The notes beneath the pieces are model-generated. The model saw only the letters and a list, made by a program, of their open reading frames with translations, was not told the DNA's origin and did no database searches. From an uncultured Geobacteraceae bacterium (GTDB taxonomy: Bacteria > Desulfobacterota > Desulfuromonadia > Geobacterales > Pseudopelobacteraceae), in NCBI GenBank assembly GCA_903901875.1, contig CAIUSO010000117.1, positions 1-64,000 on the forward strand: 64,000 bases of DNA, in the 5' to 3' direction. Of this stretch, positions 1-10,700 are shown piece by piece (the stretch's first letter is position 1; every line of letters begins with the position of its first letter). Made by a program: the position numbers and the translations under genes.

Positions 1-46
1 GTCGCGAAAATCCGGCTGGGCGAGAGCAGATTTTGACGATTTTGAA

Positions 47-69
47 GGTCAATAGTCGTTCTATTGACC
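47..69. repeat. intergenic hairpin
   Basis: A 9-bp perfect inverted repeat (GGTCAATAG / CTATTGACC) with a 5-nt loop lies in the non-coding stretch at the left edge of the window. No T-tract follows directly (the next bases are GAAAAAGCGG), so it is not a clear terminator. It may be part of a dispersed intergenic element or an RNA structure; nothing in the sequence decides between these. Confidence 0.35.
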
Positions 70-131
70 GAAAAAGCGGTGAAATATGATCTGTTCAGAC
101 GGATTTGCAGCAGATTTCTCCTAAGTCCGAC

Positions 132-147
132 AGGCTCCTAGGAGCCT
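132..147. repeat. 16-bp perfect palindrome upstream of the CheBR array
   Basis: AGGCTCCT followed at once by its reverse complement AGGAGCCT. It lies about 140 bases before the first chemotaxis-like gene. It could be a regulator binding site or part of the same intergenic element as the hairpin at 47-69. I see no gene in positions 1-278. Confidence 0.3.
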
Positions 148-284
148 CGACAGACTCTTCGCCAAATAGGGTATTCATCCCATTGCAAAACGATGGCATA
201 GCTTGTATTTATTAATGTGGTTTTTTATAATCATGCCTATTTCTCTTGTTCGTGAGAATTGCATGATCGGGTGCGGAGATGTTG

Positions 285-3200
285 ATGGAGCGTTCAGCAA
301 TGGAGATTTCAGGCGAATTGCCACAAAGTAGCGCATATATAGTTGGTATCGGCGCATCGGCAGGCGGCCTGAATGCACTGGAGCAGTTTTTCGACACCAT
401 GCCGACTGACAGCGGCATGGTATTTGTAATCATTCAGCATCTCTCCCCCGATTTTAAAAGTCTGATGGGCGAGTTGCTGTCCCGACACTCCAGCATGCCG
501 GTTCACCTGTCAAGTAACGGGCTCGTGCTAAAACCGAATAATATCTACCTCATCCCCCCAAAAACGCAGATGACCGTTACAAATGAAACCCTCTTCCTTA
601 CGGAACGGGTTGTAACACATAATGTGGAATTACCCATCGACCTGTTCTTTCATTCCCTCGCCGAAGACGCCGGTGAGCACTCCATTGGAATAATCCTCTC
701 CGGAACCGGCTCTGACGGCTCCCGCGGCATCCGTTCCATCCATACCAAGGGAGGGTTGGTGCTGGTGCAGTCCCCCGAGTCGGCCCAGTTCGATGGTATG
801 CCACGCACCGCAATCGCCAGTGGGGTCTGTGACCGTATTCTTTCCCCCGAAGAGATGCCACGCTTTCTGACAGAATATTGTGCCAACCCTCTTGTGGTGA
901 AGAGTGGAGGTGCCCACGCTTTTGATGTTTTTGAGGGCGAAGGGGAGTATGCCGGGATATTCGCTCTGCTGCGTCGCAGTTGCAATCTGGATTTTTCCAA
1001 GTACAAGGGAGCTACGGTTGGACGGCGCATTGTGCGCCGAATGGAGTCTCTCCAGCTTTCCCAGGCAGCAGACTACACCACCATTCTTGCGGGCAATCCG
1101 GATGAGCTGGAAGCTCTCTACAAGGACCTGCTGATCGGTGTCACCCAATTCTTTCGCGATAACCAGGCATTCCTGTTCCTCGGTACGTCGGTCATCCCCC
1201 GCCTGTTTTCGAGTCTGCGCCCTGGCGAGGACCTGCGCGTCTGGTCCGCCGCCTGTGCCACCGGTGAAGAAGCGTACTCTCTGGCGATCCTGCTGGCCGA
1301 AGAGGCAGAACGGGTCAACTTCACCGGTAAAATGACGGTTTTTGCCACCGATGTTCACAAAAGGTCGCTTGAGACCGCCTCCCAGGGCATCTATAGCTGT
1401 GACCGTCTTGCCAATGTGAGCCCTGAACGGCTGGAAAGGTTTTTTAAGAAGGAGGGGGACGACTCTTTCAGAGTCACTGCCTCACTGCGCAAGATGGTGG
1501 TATTCGCTCCCCATAATTTGCTGAAAGATCCTCCCTTCACCCGCCTTGATCTCGTGTGCTGCCGGAATCTGCTGATCTACTTCCTGCCGGAAGTCCAGGA
1601 AAAGGTTATATCCCTGTTCCATTTCTCGCTCAAGAAATCGTCCGTACTGTTCCTCGGGAGCAGCGAATGCCTCGGTGCCTTTGACAGGGAATTCGAAGCG
1701 ATTTCAAATCAGCACAAACTGTTCCGCAAACTTCGCGATCTCAGACTGGCTATTGATATTGGAGCAGCCCGCCCGGCACATGAGCGACAGGCACCATTGC
1801 CAATCCAACAGCCGGTCGCAACCGGCCATACCACTCTGGACCGTCAGGTGCTCAACGACTATGACCAACTGCTGCGCAAGCATATGCCGCCAGGCGTACT
1901 GATCAATGAGCGACGCCATATCATCCACTACTTCGGTAATGTGGCGGAATATCTGAAACCACCTGAAGGACGTGTAGATAAAGACATCCTCCTTCTTGCC
2001 GGTGACAATCTGCATATCACTCTCAGTACAGGTATTCAAAGGGCCGACAAGAGCAGGCAATCTGTCATAACTCGCAATGTCCGTGTGTCTCGTGGTGACG
2101 AGGAGCTACAGGTTGATGTTACCATCGACCCACTGTTTGACGACAAGAGTCGTACAACCCATTATCACATCTCCTTTGAGCGGGTCAGGCCACTGGAACC
2201 GGAATCAACCTCAATGGAAATGGATGCGGCCAACCTGGATATAATCAACCACTATCGTCAGCAACTGAACGAAATGGAGTTGGATCTCTTTTCCTCCAGG
2301 GAAAACCTTCAGACGAGCATCGAGGAATTGCAGACCACCAACGAGGAATTGATGGCGACCAATGAAGAGATGCAAAGCACCAACGAGGAACTTCATTCGG
2401 TCAATGAAGAGCTCTATTCGGTCAATGCTGAATTCGAGCGTAAAAATCAGGAGTTGCAACAGCTTACCACCGACTATGACAACCTGTTAGCCAGCACTGA
2501 TATCGGCACGATATTTCTTGACCGGAAAATGCACATCCGTAATTACAACGTGGCCATAAACACGTTCTTCAATCTGCTCCCCCAGGATATCGGCCGTCCC
2601 ATTGACCATATCGCCTTCCGCCTTTCAAAACGTGATGAGATGCTGGAGGATATACAGAATGTGCTTGACGGCGGTGCTCCGATCGAGAAAGAGCGGCGTT
2701 CAGCTGACGGCAAATGGCTGCTCAAGCGAGTCTTGCCATTCAAGGCTGAGACCGGCCAGATAGAAGGGGTTGTCATGACCTTTACTGACATCACCCATAT
2801 CAAGGAAATACTGGACCAAAAACAGCTGTTGGCCCAGATTTTTGAACACAGTCTTGAGGCGCATGTCATAACGGATGCTGACAACAGGATTATCGCCGTC
2901 AACAGTTCCTTTACCCGGTTAACCGGCTACAGCCAGGAAGAGGCTCGTGGCCAGAACCCGAAGATCCTTCAGTCGGGCAGGGAGCCCTCCGGGTTTTATA
3001 CGGCAATGTGGGAATCGCTCCTGACCGAAAACCATTGGCAGGGAGAAATATGGGACAAGCGCAAGGATGGCAGTTTCTATCCCAAATGGCTGACCATCAA
3101 CGTGATACGGAGTACTACGGGAAGCATTGTCAACTACATTGCCGGGTTTACCGACATATCTGAACGGAAGAGTGCCGAGCAGAGAATCAAGCACTTGGCG

Positions 3201-4505
3201 CATCATGACTCTCTGACCGATCTGCCGAATCGCTTCAGTCTCGGTGAACGCCTTTTGCAGACACTGGAGCTGGCAAAACGGGCGGGACATCACCTGGCTG
3301 TCATGTTCATAGACCTTGACCGTTTCAAAAGTGTTAACGATTCGTTGGGACACCACATTGGGGATAAGTTACTCATCGAAGTCGCCGACCGGCTGTTACA
3401 CTCGGTTCGCAGCTCCGACATCGTTGCCCGCATCGGCGGCGACGAATTTGTGGTCGTACTGCCGCACATTGAATCTGGCATCGCCTCGGCACACTTTGTC
3501 GACAAGATCCGCAGTGCCCTTTCCCAGCCCTATACGTTAGACGACCACGAATTGCACAATACTCCGAGTATTGGCATTAGCGTTTTTCCCCATGACGGCG
3601 AAACAGTTGAAGAGCTCTTGAAAAATGCTGACACTGCCATGTACCATGCCAAGTCCAATGGAAGAAACAACTACCGGTTTTTTAAACAGGAGATGCATAC
3701 AACCGCCCGCGAAATGCTGCTCCTGGAAAATGACCTTCGGTTTGCCGTTGAAAGGAACGAATTTGTTCTGCATTATCAACCGCAGATTGAGACAAATTCC
3801 GGCAAGGTTGTGGGTGTCGAGGCCCTGGTCCGCTGGCAGCACCCCGAGCGTGGCCTTATCCAACCGGACACGTTTATTCCACTTGCTGAAGAGTCGGGAC
3901 TGATAATACAGCTGGGTGCCGTGGTCCTTGAAACCGCCTGCCGCCAACTGGTGTCCTGGCTGAAGGCCGGTATGCCTCCGCTGACCATGGCGGTCAATCT
4001 GTCCGCCAAGCAGTTCCGGCACAATACTCTTCCGGACATGATTGCTGATATTATCTCTCTCACAGGGATAGATCCGAAACTGCTGGAACTGGAAATTACC
4101 GAAACCGCCGCCATGGAACATCCGGAAGAGACCATCCGCCAGCTGTGCCGATTGAAAGATATGGAGGTGCAGCTTTCCATTGACGATTTCGGCACCGGAT
4201 ATTCTTCGCTGAGCTATCTGAAACACTTTCCGGTTAACCACCTGAAGATTGACCGCACCTTCGTTAAAGACATCGAAACAAATACGGATGATGCTGCAAT
4301 TGTAGCGGCCATAATCCTGCTTGCCCATACCCTCGGCAAGAAAGTTGTCGCTGAGGGGGTCGAAACCGATGCTCAGCTCACGTTCCTTACCTATCAGCAA
4401 TGCGATTATATACAGGGTTACTTTTTCAGTCGTCCCCTTCCGGCCGATATGACGGCGGAATTCATCAGGTGTAATAGACAGGGCGATATCAGGAGAAACG
4501 TATGA
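285..4505 (+). CDS. CheB-CheR-PAS-PAS-GGDEF-EAL fusion protein
   Basis: A single polypeptide of about 1,400 residues. Seen: a CheB methylesterase domain (about 20-200) with the Ser (GASAGG), His (QHLSP) and Asp (GTGSDGSRG) active-site motifs; a CheR methyltransferase domain (about 215-490) with [13 protein letters not shown] and CCRNLLIYF; a Glu/Asn-rich coiled coil (about 655-730); two PAS domains (about 735-840 and 850-965); GGDEF (intact motif near 1052, with an RSSD inhibitory site five residues before it); and EAL (about 1146-1397) with EALVRW, DDFGTGYSS, LKIDRTF and EGVET all intact. There is no N-terminal receiver domain. The start at 285 is preferred over ATG 279 because GGAG (275-278) is 6 nt before it; ATG 300 is also possible. 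The next gene overlaps by ATGA, so the two are probably co-translated. Inference: it links receptor-type methylation chemistry to cyclic-di-GMP turnover. Confidence 0.93.
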   Translation: MERSAMEISGELPQSSAYIVGIGASAGGLNALEQFFDTMPTDSGMVFVIIQHLSPDFKSLMGELLSRHSSMPVHLSSNGLVLKPNNIYLIPPKTQMTVTNETLFLTERVVTHNVELPIDLFFHSLAEDAGEHSIGIILSGTGSDGSRGIRSIHTKGGLVLVQSPESAQFDGMPRTAIASGVCDRILSPEEMPRFLTEYCANPLVVKSGGAHAFDVFEGEGEYAGIFALLRRSCNLDFSKYKGATVGRRIVRRMESLQLSQAADYTTILAGNPDELEALYKDLLIGVTQFFRDNQAFLFLGTSVIPRLFSSLRPGEDLRVWSAACATGEEAYSLAILLAEEAERVNFTGKMTVFATDVHKRSLETASQGIYSCDRLANVSPERLERFFKKEGDDSFRVTASLRKMVVFAPHNLLKDPPFTRLDLVCCRNLLIYFLPEVQEKVISLFHFSLKKSSVLFLGSSECLGAFDREFEAISNQHKLFRKLRDLRLAIDIGAARPAHERQAPLPIQQPVATGHTTLDRQVLNDYDQLLRKHMPPGVLINERRHIIHYFGNVAEYLKPPEGRVDKDILLLAGDNLHITLSTGIQRADKSRQSVITRNVRVSRGDEELQVDVTIDPLFDDKSRTTHYHISFERVRPLEPESTSMEMDAANLDIINHYRQQLNEMELDLFSSRENLQTSIEELQTTNEELMATNEEMQSTNEELHSVNEELYSVNAEFERKNQELQQLTTDYDNLLASTDIGTIFLDRKMHIRNYNVAINTFFNLLPQDIGRPIDHIAFRLSKRDEMLEDIQNVLDGGAPIEKERRSADGKWLLKRVLPFKAETGQIEGVVMTFTDITHIKEILDQKQLLAQIFEHSLEAHVITDADNRIIAVNSSFTRLTGYSQEEARGQNPKILQSGREPSGFYTAMWESLLTENHWQGEIWDKRKDGSFYPKWLTINVIRSTTGSIVNYIAGFTDISERKSAEQRIKHLAHHDSLTDLPNRFSLGERLLQTLELAKRAGHHLAVMFIDLDRFKSVNDSLGHHIGDKLLIEVADRLLHSVRSSDIVARIGGDEFVVVLPHIESGIASAHFVDKIRSALSQPYTLDDHELHNTPSIGISVFPHDGETVEELLKNADTAMYHAKSNGRNNYRFFKQEMHTTAREMLLLENDLRFAVERNEFVLHYQPQIETNSGKVVGVEALVRWQHPERGLIQPDTFIPLAEESGLIIQLGAVVLETACRQLVSWLKAGMPPLTMAVNLSAKQFRHNTLPDMIADIISLTGIDPKLLELEITETAAMEHPEETIRQLCRLKDMEVQLSIDDFGTGYSSLSYLKHFPVNHLKIDRTFVKDIETNTDDAAIVAAIILLAHTLGKKVVAEGVETDAQLTFLTYQQCDYIQGYFFSRPLPADMTAEFIRCNRQGDIRRNV

Positions 4506-7500
4506 CAGAACCAGAAGTGACGGAAGGGGTGACGATTCCAGCGTCCACCTATATCGTCGGTATCGGGGCCTCGGCCGGCGGCCTGAACGCGCTCGAACAC
4601 TTTTTCGACGTCATGCCGACCGATAGTGGTATGGCCTTCGTAATAATCCAGCACCTTTCGCCGGATTTCAAAAGCCTGATGGACGATCTGCTCTCCCGCC
4701 ACACATCCATGAACATTCATCGGGTAACAAACGGCATCGATCTCAAGCCAAACAGTATCTATCTGATCCCCCCCAAGACCATGATGACCATAAAGGACGA
4801 GAAGCTCTTTCTGACCGAAAAGGTGGCCAGTCAGCACATGGAGCTTCCCATAGACATCTTTTTCAACTCCCTGGCCGATGATGTGGGCAGCCGAGCGATC
4901 GGCATCATTCTGTCCGGTACCGGCTCGGATGGTTCCCGAGGCATATTGTCCATCCATAACAATGGCGGCCTGGTGCTCGTCCAGTCTCCGGAATCGTCCC
5001 AGTTCGATGGTATGCCGCGCACCGCCATCGCCAGCGGGGTATGCGATTTAATTCTCCCCCCGGACCGTATGCCGCACGTACTCGTCGAGTACGCCGTGAG
5101 CCCTCAGGAGATGCGCCGCAAGATGCTCCACACGCTTGATGTAGTAGAGGATGAAGGAGAGTATGCCGAGGTTTTCGCCCTGCTCAGGCGTAGTTACCAT
5201 CTGGATTTTTCCAAGTATAAAGGTGCTACGGTGGGACGGCGGGTCAAGAGGCGCATGGAATTCCGTCAGATTCCCGAGGTGTCCGATTATGCTGCCATTC
5301 TTTCCGGTGATCCGCTTGAAATGGAGGCACTCTACAAGGATCTGCTGATCGGCGTTACCGAGTTTTTTCGCGACAGGCAGACCTTCCAGTATCTGGAAAA
5401 CGAAATCCTGCCGAAATTGTTTGCAGATCTTGGCAAAGGCGAGGATCTGCGGGTGTGGTCGGCAGCCTGTGCCACCGGAGAGGAGGCATTCTCGCTGGCC
5501 ATTCTGCTTCTCGAACGGGCCGATGCCACCGGCTTCATGGGGAAGATTACCGTATTTGCTTCCGACGTACACAAGACGTCGCTCGACGTTGCCTCCCAGG
5601 GACTCTATGACCGCGAGCGGCTCACCAACGTCACGCCGGAACGTTTGGAACGCTTCTTTAATAAAGAGATTGGAGGACTTTTTCGGGTCAATTCCGAAGT
5701 GCGAAAAATGGTGGTGTTCGCCCCGCACAATCTGCTGAAAGATCCTCCCTTTACGAGACTGGATCTGGTCTGCTGTCGCAACCTGCTGATTTATTTCCAA
5801 CCAGCGGTACAGGAAAAAGTTATTTCACTGTTTCATTTTGCCCTTAAAACCAAAGGCGTGCTCTTTCTGGGGAGCAGCGAGGGGCTGGGCACATTTGCCG
5901 ACGAATTTGATACCATCGCCAGTCAGCACAAAATGTTTCGAAAGATCCGCGATCTCAAGCTTGCCATCGACCTGGATGCCGTACGCTCGGATAAGGAACG
6001 GAATATCCCGATACCGTCATTTCAGCCGATTCAGAACCGCATGGTCAGTATGGACCGCCAGATGTTGTACGACTACGATCTGCTGCTGCGGAGACATATG
6101 CCTCCCGGCGTCCTTATTAATGATAATCGCCACATTATCCACTATTTCGGCAATGTTTCGGAATATCTGAAAATGCCGGAGGGGCGGGCAGAAGACGACA
6201 TCTTGCAGCTTGTGGAGGATAATCTGCACATCGCACTCAGCACTGCGCTCCTGCGTATTAACAAGACGAAGCAGTGTACGATTACCCGCAATGTTCGCGT
6301 CAGGCGCGGCACAGTGGAATTCCTGATTGATCTGACCGTGGATCCGCTTGTGGATGAAAAAAGCCGCACCAGCCACTATCACATCTATTTCGAGCGGGTG
6401 AGAACCGTGGAACCCTCCGTTTCACCGTCAGATACTGCAGAAGTTTTCGATGAGACCACCCTGGACAGCAGCAGCCACTACCGTCAACATGTCGGTGATC
6501 TGGAAATGGAGTTGCAATCGACACGGGAAAACCTCCAGACCACCGTTGAAGAGTTGCAGACCAGCAACGAGGAGCTGCAGGCCACCAACGAAGAGCTGTT
6601 GGCATCCAATGAAGAACTGCAAAGCACCAACGAAGAGCTGCACTCGGTAAACGAGGAGTTGTACTCGGTCAATTCCGAATTTGAGCGCAAAAACATTGAC
6701 CTGAAACAACTCAATACCGACCATGATAACCTGCTCGGCAGTATTGATATCGGCACGATTTTCCTGGACCGCACAATGCGTATCCGCAAATTCAATCCCG
6801 CCATAGCCGCCTTCTTCAAGCTACTGCCCCAGGATATCGGTCGTCCCATCGATCACATCGCATATCATCTCTCCCGGCAGGAAGAGCTGCTGCTCAATAT
6901 CAGCCATGTTTTAAGCGACGGGCAACCGGTACAGAGCGAGGAGTGTACCCGTGATGGGCATTGGCTGTTAAATCGCATTATGCCTTTCAGGACCGAGACC
7001 GGTCAGGTGGGAGGTGTTGTCATTACATTTACCGACATATCCCGTATCAAGGAAGCCGAACTGAACGTCACCCGCCTTAACGAGCATCTCACCCGGCTCA
7101 ACGAGGAGCTTGACAACAAGGTGCGGGAACGCACCCGCGAGTTGACCGAAGAAGCACGGGTGCGGCTGGCAGCCGAAGAGTCCATGCGGAAGCAGGAACG
7201 CTTTACCCGCTCTGCCATTGATGCGCTTGCGGCCCATGTCTGCGTTATTGATGGGGAGGGACGTATTATTATAGCCAATCGTTCCTGGTCGGAATATGCC
7301 GCGAATAATTGTGAATGTCTCGATGTCAATCGACAACCGGTGTGCGGCAACGCTCTGATGTGTGAAAAACGCAGATTCAACGAAGAGTCCAATGAAATAT
7401 TGAGCTATTTGAGTGTATTCAGCCTCACGGATTCAAAAACTACCACCGACGCCGAGCATTTAATCGAGGGTGTTCATTGCACCCTGAACGGAAAACAAAA

Positions 7501-7696
7501 CGGCTTTGTCATGGAGTATCGCTGCAATTCACCCGTCGCAGAGAATTGGTTTCGTGTCAGGGTAGACAGGATGGAGATCGATGGCACCTGCTATGCGGTT
7601 ATAGCCCATGAGAGCATATCCGCGCAGAAGCAGATGGAACGGGAACTTGCCAGGAAGCAGCGGCAGATCGAGATACTTACTTCATCGCCAAAGTAA
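4502..7696 (+). CDS. CheB-CheR-PAS protein without an output domain
   Basis: A 1,064-residue paralogue of the preceding gene, overlapping its stop by 4 nt (ATGA), with AGGAG 7 nt upstream. CheB (about 18-200) keeps the Ser/His/Asp motifs and CheR (about 215-490) keeps the SAM-binding [13 protein letters not shown]. The long coiled coil with repeated TNEEL/SNEEL units (about 660-740) is followed by one PAS domain, a second coiled coil, and a final PAS-like region (about 905-1045) rich in Cys (a CECLDVNRQPVCGNALMC segment). The protein ends a few residues after this PAS; no kinase, GGDEF or EAL follows. It may work through partner proteins, or may have lost a C-terminal output. The CheBR part is nearly collinear with its neighbours on both sides. 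Confidence 0.92.
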   Translation: MTEPEVTEGVTIPASTYIVGIGASAGGLNALEHFFDVMPTDSGMAFVIIQHLSPDFKSLMDDLLSRHTSMNIHRVTNGIDLKPNSIYLIPPKTMMTIKDEKLFLTEKVASQHMELPIDIFFNSLADDVGSRAIGIILSGTGSDGSRGILSIHNNGGLVLVQSPESSQFDGMPRTAIASGVCDLILPPDRMPHVLVEYAVSPQEMRRKMLHTLDVVEDEGEYAEVFALLRRSYHLDFSKYKGATVGRRVKRRMEFRQIPEVSDYAAILSGDPLEMEALYKDLLIGVTEFFRDRQTFQYLENEILPKLFADLGKGEDLRVWSAACATGEEAFSLAILLLERADATGFMGKITVFASDVHKTSLDVASQGLYDRERLTNVTPERLERFFNKEIGGLFRVNSEVRKMVVFAPHNLLKDPPFTRLDLVCCRNLLIYFQPAVQEKVISLFHFALKTKGVLFLGSSEGLGTFADEFDTIASQHKMFRKIRDLKLAIDLDAVRSDKERNIPIPSFQPIQNRMVSMDRQMLYDYDLLLRRHMPPGVLINDNRHIIHYFGNVSEYLKMPEGRAEDDILQLVEDNLHIALSTALLRINKTKQCTITRNVRVRRGTVEFLIDLTVDPLVDEKSRTSHYHIYFERVRTVEPSVSPSDTAEVFDETTLDSSSHYRQHVGDLEMELQSTRENLQTTVEELQTSNEELQATNEELLASNEELQSTNEELHSVNEELYSVNSEFERKNIDLKQLNTDHDNLLGSIDIGTIFLDRTMRIRKFNPAIAAFFKLLPQDIGRPIDHIAYHLSRQEELLLNISHVLSDGQPVQSEECTRDGHWLLNRIMPFRTETGQVGGVVITFTDISRIKEAELNVTRLNEHLTRLNEELDNKVRERTRELTEEARVRLAAEESMRKQERFTRSAIDALAAHVCVIDGEGRIIIANRSWSEYAANNCECLDVNRQPVCGNALMCEKRRFNEESNEILSYLSVFSLTDSKTTTDAEHLIEGVHCTLNGKQNGFVMEYRCNSPVAENWFRVRVDRMEIDGTCYAVIAHESISAQKQMERELARKQRQIEILTSSPK

Positions 7697-7756
7697 TTCA
7701 AATATTTCGACATTATAGAAACGTATGTACCAAGAGTATTCAGTGGAGGTTACATC

Positions 7757-10700
7757 ATGGATGACAGCAGCACCGCGAAACGCAAACCCTCACACATAGT
7801 CGGTATCGGGGCGTCGGCCGGCGGGCTGAACGCACTGGAACAGTTCTTCGACGCAATGCCGTCCGATACCGGCATGGCGTTTGTGGTCATCCAGCACCTT
7901 TCTCCTGACTTCAAAAGTCTTATGGATGATCTGCTGTCGCGCCACACCTCCATGCCGATCCATCGCGTCACCGATGGCATTGAGCTGGTTCCCGACAGCA
8001 TCTATCTGATCCCCCCGAAGGCTCATATGACCGTCAGGGAAGAGAAGCTCTACCTGACCGAGAGGACACTGAGCCCCCATATCGAACTTCCCATAGACAT
8101 TTTCTTCAACTCGCTGGCGGAAGACGTCGGCGATCGGGCGGTTGGCGTTGTGCTTTCGGGGACCGGCTCAGACGGTTCTCGCGGCATCATAACCGTCAAC
8201 AAAAACGGCGGCCTGGTTGTTGTTCAGCTACCCGAATCGGCCCAGTTTGACGGTATGCCCCGCAATGCCATTGCCACGGGAATCTGCGATTTTATCCTGG
8301 CACCGGACCGGATTCCCCGCATTCTCGTTGAATATGCCATCAACCCGCTTGTTGTTCGTTCCCGGATGAGTCACGAGCTGGAAGTATTCGAGGACGAGGG
8401 AGAATACGCTGAAATATTTGCCCTGCTCCGGCGGCACTACAAACTGGACTTCTCCAAATACAAGGGGTCCACGGTCGGCAGACGTATCCGCCGGCGCATG
8501 GAGTTCCGCCAGATTCCTGAGGTGTCCGATTATGCTGCCATCATGTCAGGTGACCAGGGAGAGCTGGAGCTTTTGTACAAGGATCTGCTGATAGGAGTTA
8601 CAGAGTTCTTTCGAGACAAGCAGGCTTTTGAGTTCCTGGAACAGGAGGTTGTCCCCCACCTCTTTGCCAATCTGAAGCCGGGAGAAGATCTGCGTGCCTG
8701 GTCGGCCGCCTGCGCCACCGGTGAGGAAGCCTACTCACTGGCCATTCTTCTGGCCGAACACGCCGAGCAGATTTCCTTTACCGGCAAAGTTACGGTATTT
8801 GCGACGGATGTCCATAAAACGTCCCTTGATTTTGCTTCACACGGTCTCTATGACCGGGCAAAATTGACCAATGTGAGTCCTGCACGGTTGGAGAAATTCT
8901 TCAAAAAGGATGGCCACGACCTGTTCCGGGTTACTTCCGAATTACGGAAACTGGTGGTCTTTGCCCCCCACAACCTTCTGAACGACCCTCCCTTCACCAG
9001 ACTGGATCTGGTCTGTTGCCGTAATCTGCTGATTTACTTTCAGGTAGATGTTCAGACGCGGATGATCTCCCTCTTTCATTTTGCCCTCAAGAAAGACGGC
9101 GTGCTCTTCCAGGGGAGCAGTGAAGGGCTGGGGACCTTTGTCGGCGAATTCGAGGTGATTGCCAACCAGCACAAGCTGTTTCGAAAGATCCGTGACCTCA
9201 AGTTGGCACTCAATCTCGATGCGAACCGTATGGAGCGAAGAGAATCAAACATTCCGGTGACCGTCTTTCAATCCGGCAGCAGCCGTGCAGTTACCATCGA
9301 CCGTCAGGTGTTGTCCGATTACGATACCTTGCTGCGGAGACATATGCCGCCGGGCGTTCTGCTCGATGAGAACCGCCATATAGTCCACTACTTCGGTAAT
9401 GTTGCCGAATATCTGAAGATGCAGGAGGGGAGAGTAGAGAAAAATATTCTTACCCTTGTTGAAGACAGTCTCCATATTGCCCTCAGCACTTCGCTGCAAC
9501 GGGCCGATACGACCAGGCAATTGGTTGTTACCCGTAATGTGCGGATCAGCCGCGGTGACGGGGATTTTTTGATCGATCTGAACGTTTCGCCGCTTCCCGA
9601 CGAAAAGAGCCACACGACCCACTACCATGTGTATTTTGAGCGGGTACGCTGCCTGGAACAACCGTCCACGACAGGTGTTCCCGCAGTAATTGATGAGAGC
9701 AGTTTCAATACTGAAGGCAATTTTCGTGAGCACCTGGCCGACCTTGAAATGGAACTGCAATCGACTCGCGAAAGTCTTCAAACAACGGTTGAAGAGCTAC
9801 AGACCAGTAATGAGGAGCTCCAAGCCACAAATGAAGAACTTCTTGCCTCCAATGAAGAGTTGCAAAGTACCAACGAAGAACTGCACTCGGTGAACGAGGA
9901 ACTGTATTCGGTGAATTCCGAATTTGAGCGTAAAAATCTCGATTTGAAACAACTCAACGACGATCACGAGAATCTTCTGGCCAGCACCGATATCGGTACC
10001 GTTTTTCTTGATCGCCAGCTGAGAATCCGCAAGTACAACTCAGCAATTGCCTCGTTTTTTAAGCTGATGCCCCAGGATATCGGTCGGCCAATCGACCATA
10101 TCGCTTACCACCTCTCCAATCAGGACGAGATGTTGTCCGACATACATCGGGTTCTTGCCGATGGCAACCCATTGGAGAAAGAGGAGCAAACCCGCGATAA
10201 AACCTGGCTTTTAAAGCGCATTATGCCGTTCCGTATCGAGAATGGCCAGGTTGAAGGGGTCGTCATAACCTTTACTGATGTCACCTCTATCAAAGCTGCC
10301 GAACTGAAAGTACAACGTCTTAACGAAGACCTTGAGCAGAAGGTCGAAGAGCGAACCATCGAACTAAAAGATGAAATAGCGGTACGACTCAAAGCGGAAG
10401 AATCGCTCAAACAACAGGAAAAGTTTATCCGCAGCACCATTGACGGCTTGAACGTTAACATCTGTGTAATTGACGCCCGGGAGAAGATTGTTATCACCAA
10501 TCGTGCCTGGAATGACTTTGCCGTCGAAAATAATGCTGCCGAGGGAACTTTTGGCGAAGGAGTTAACTATCTTGATGTGTGCAAAATTATCTCAGAGGAA
10601 GATCTGGCAGATATACATGAATTCAACGCAGGAATCAGGGCGGTACTCGCCGGAGACTTGCCGGAATTCGTTAAGGAATACCCTTGCCACTCACCGACTG

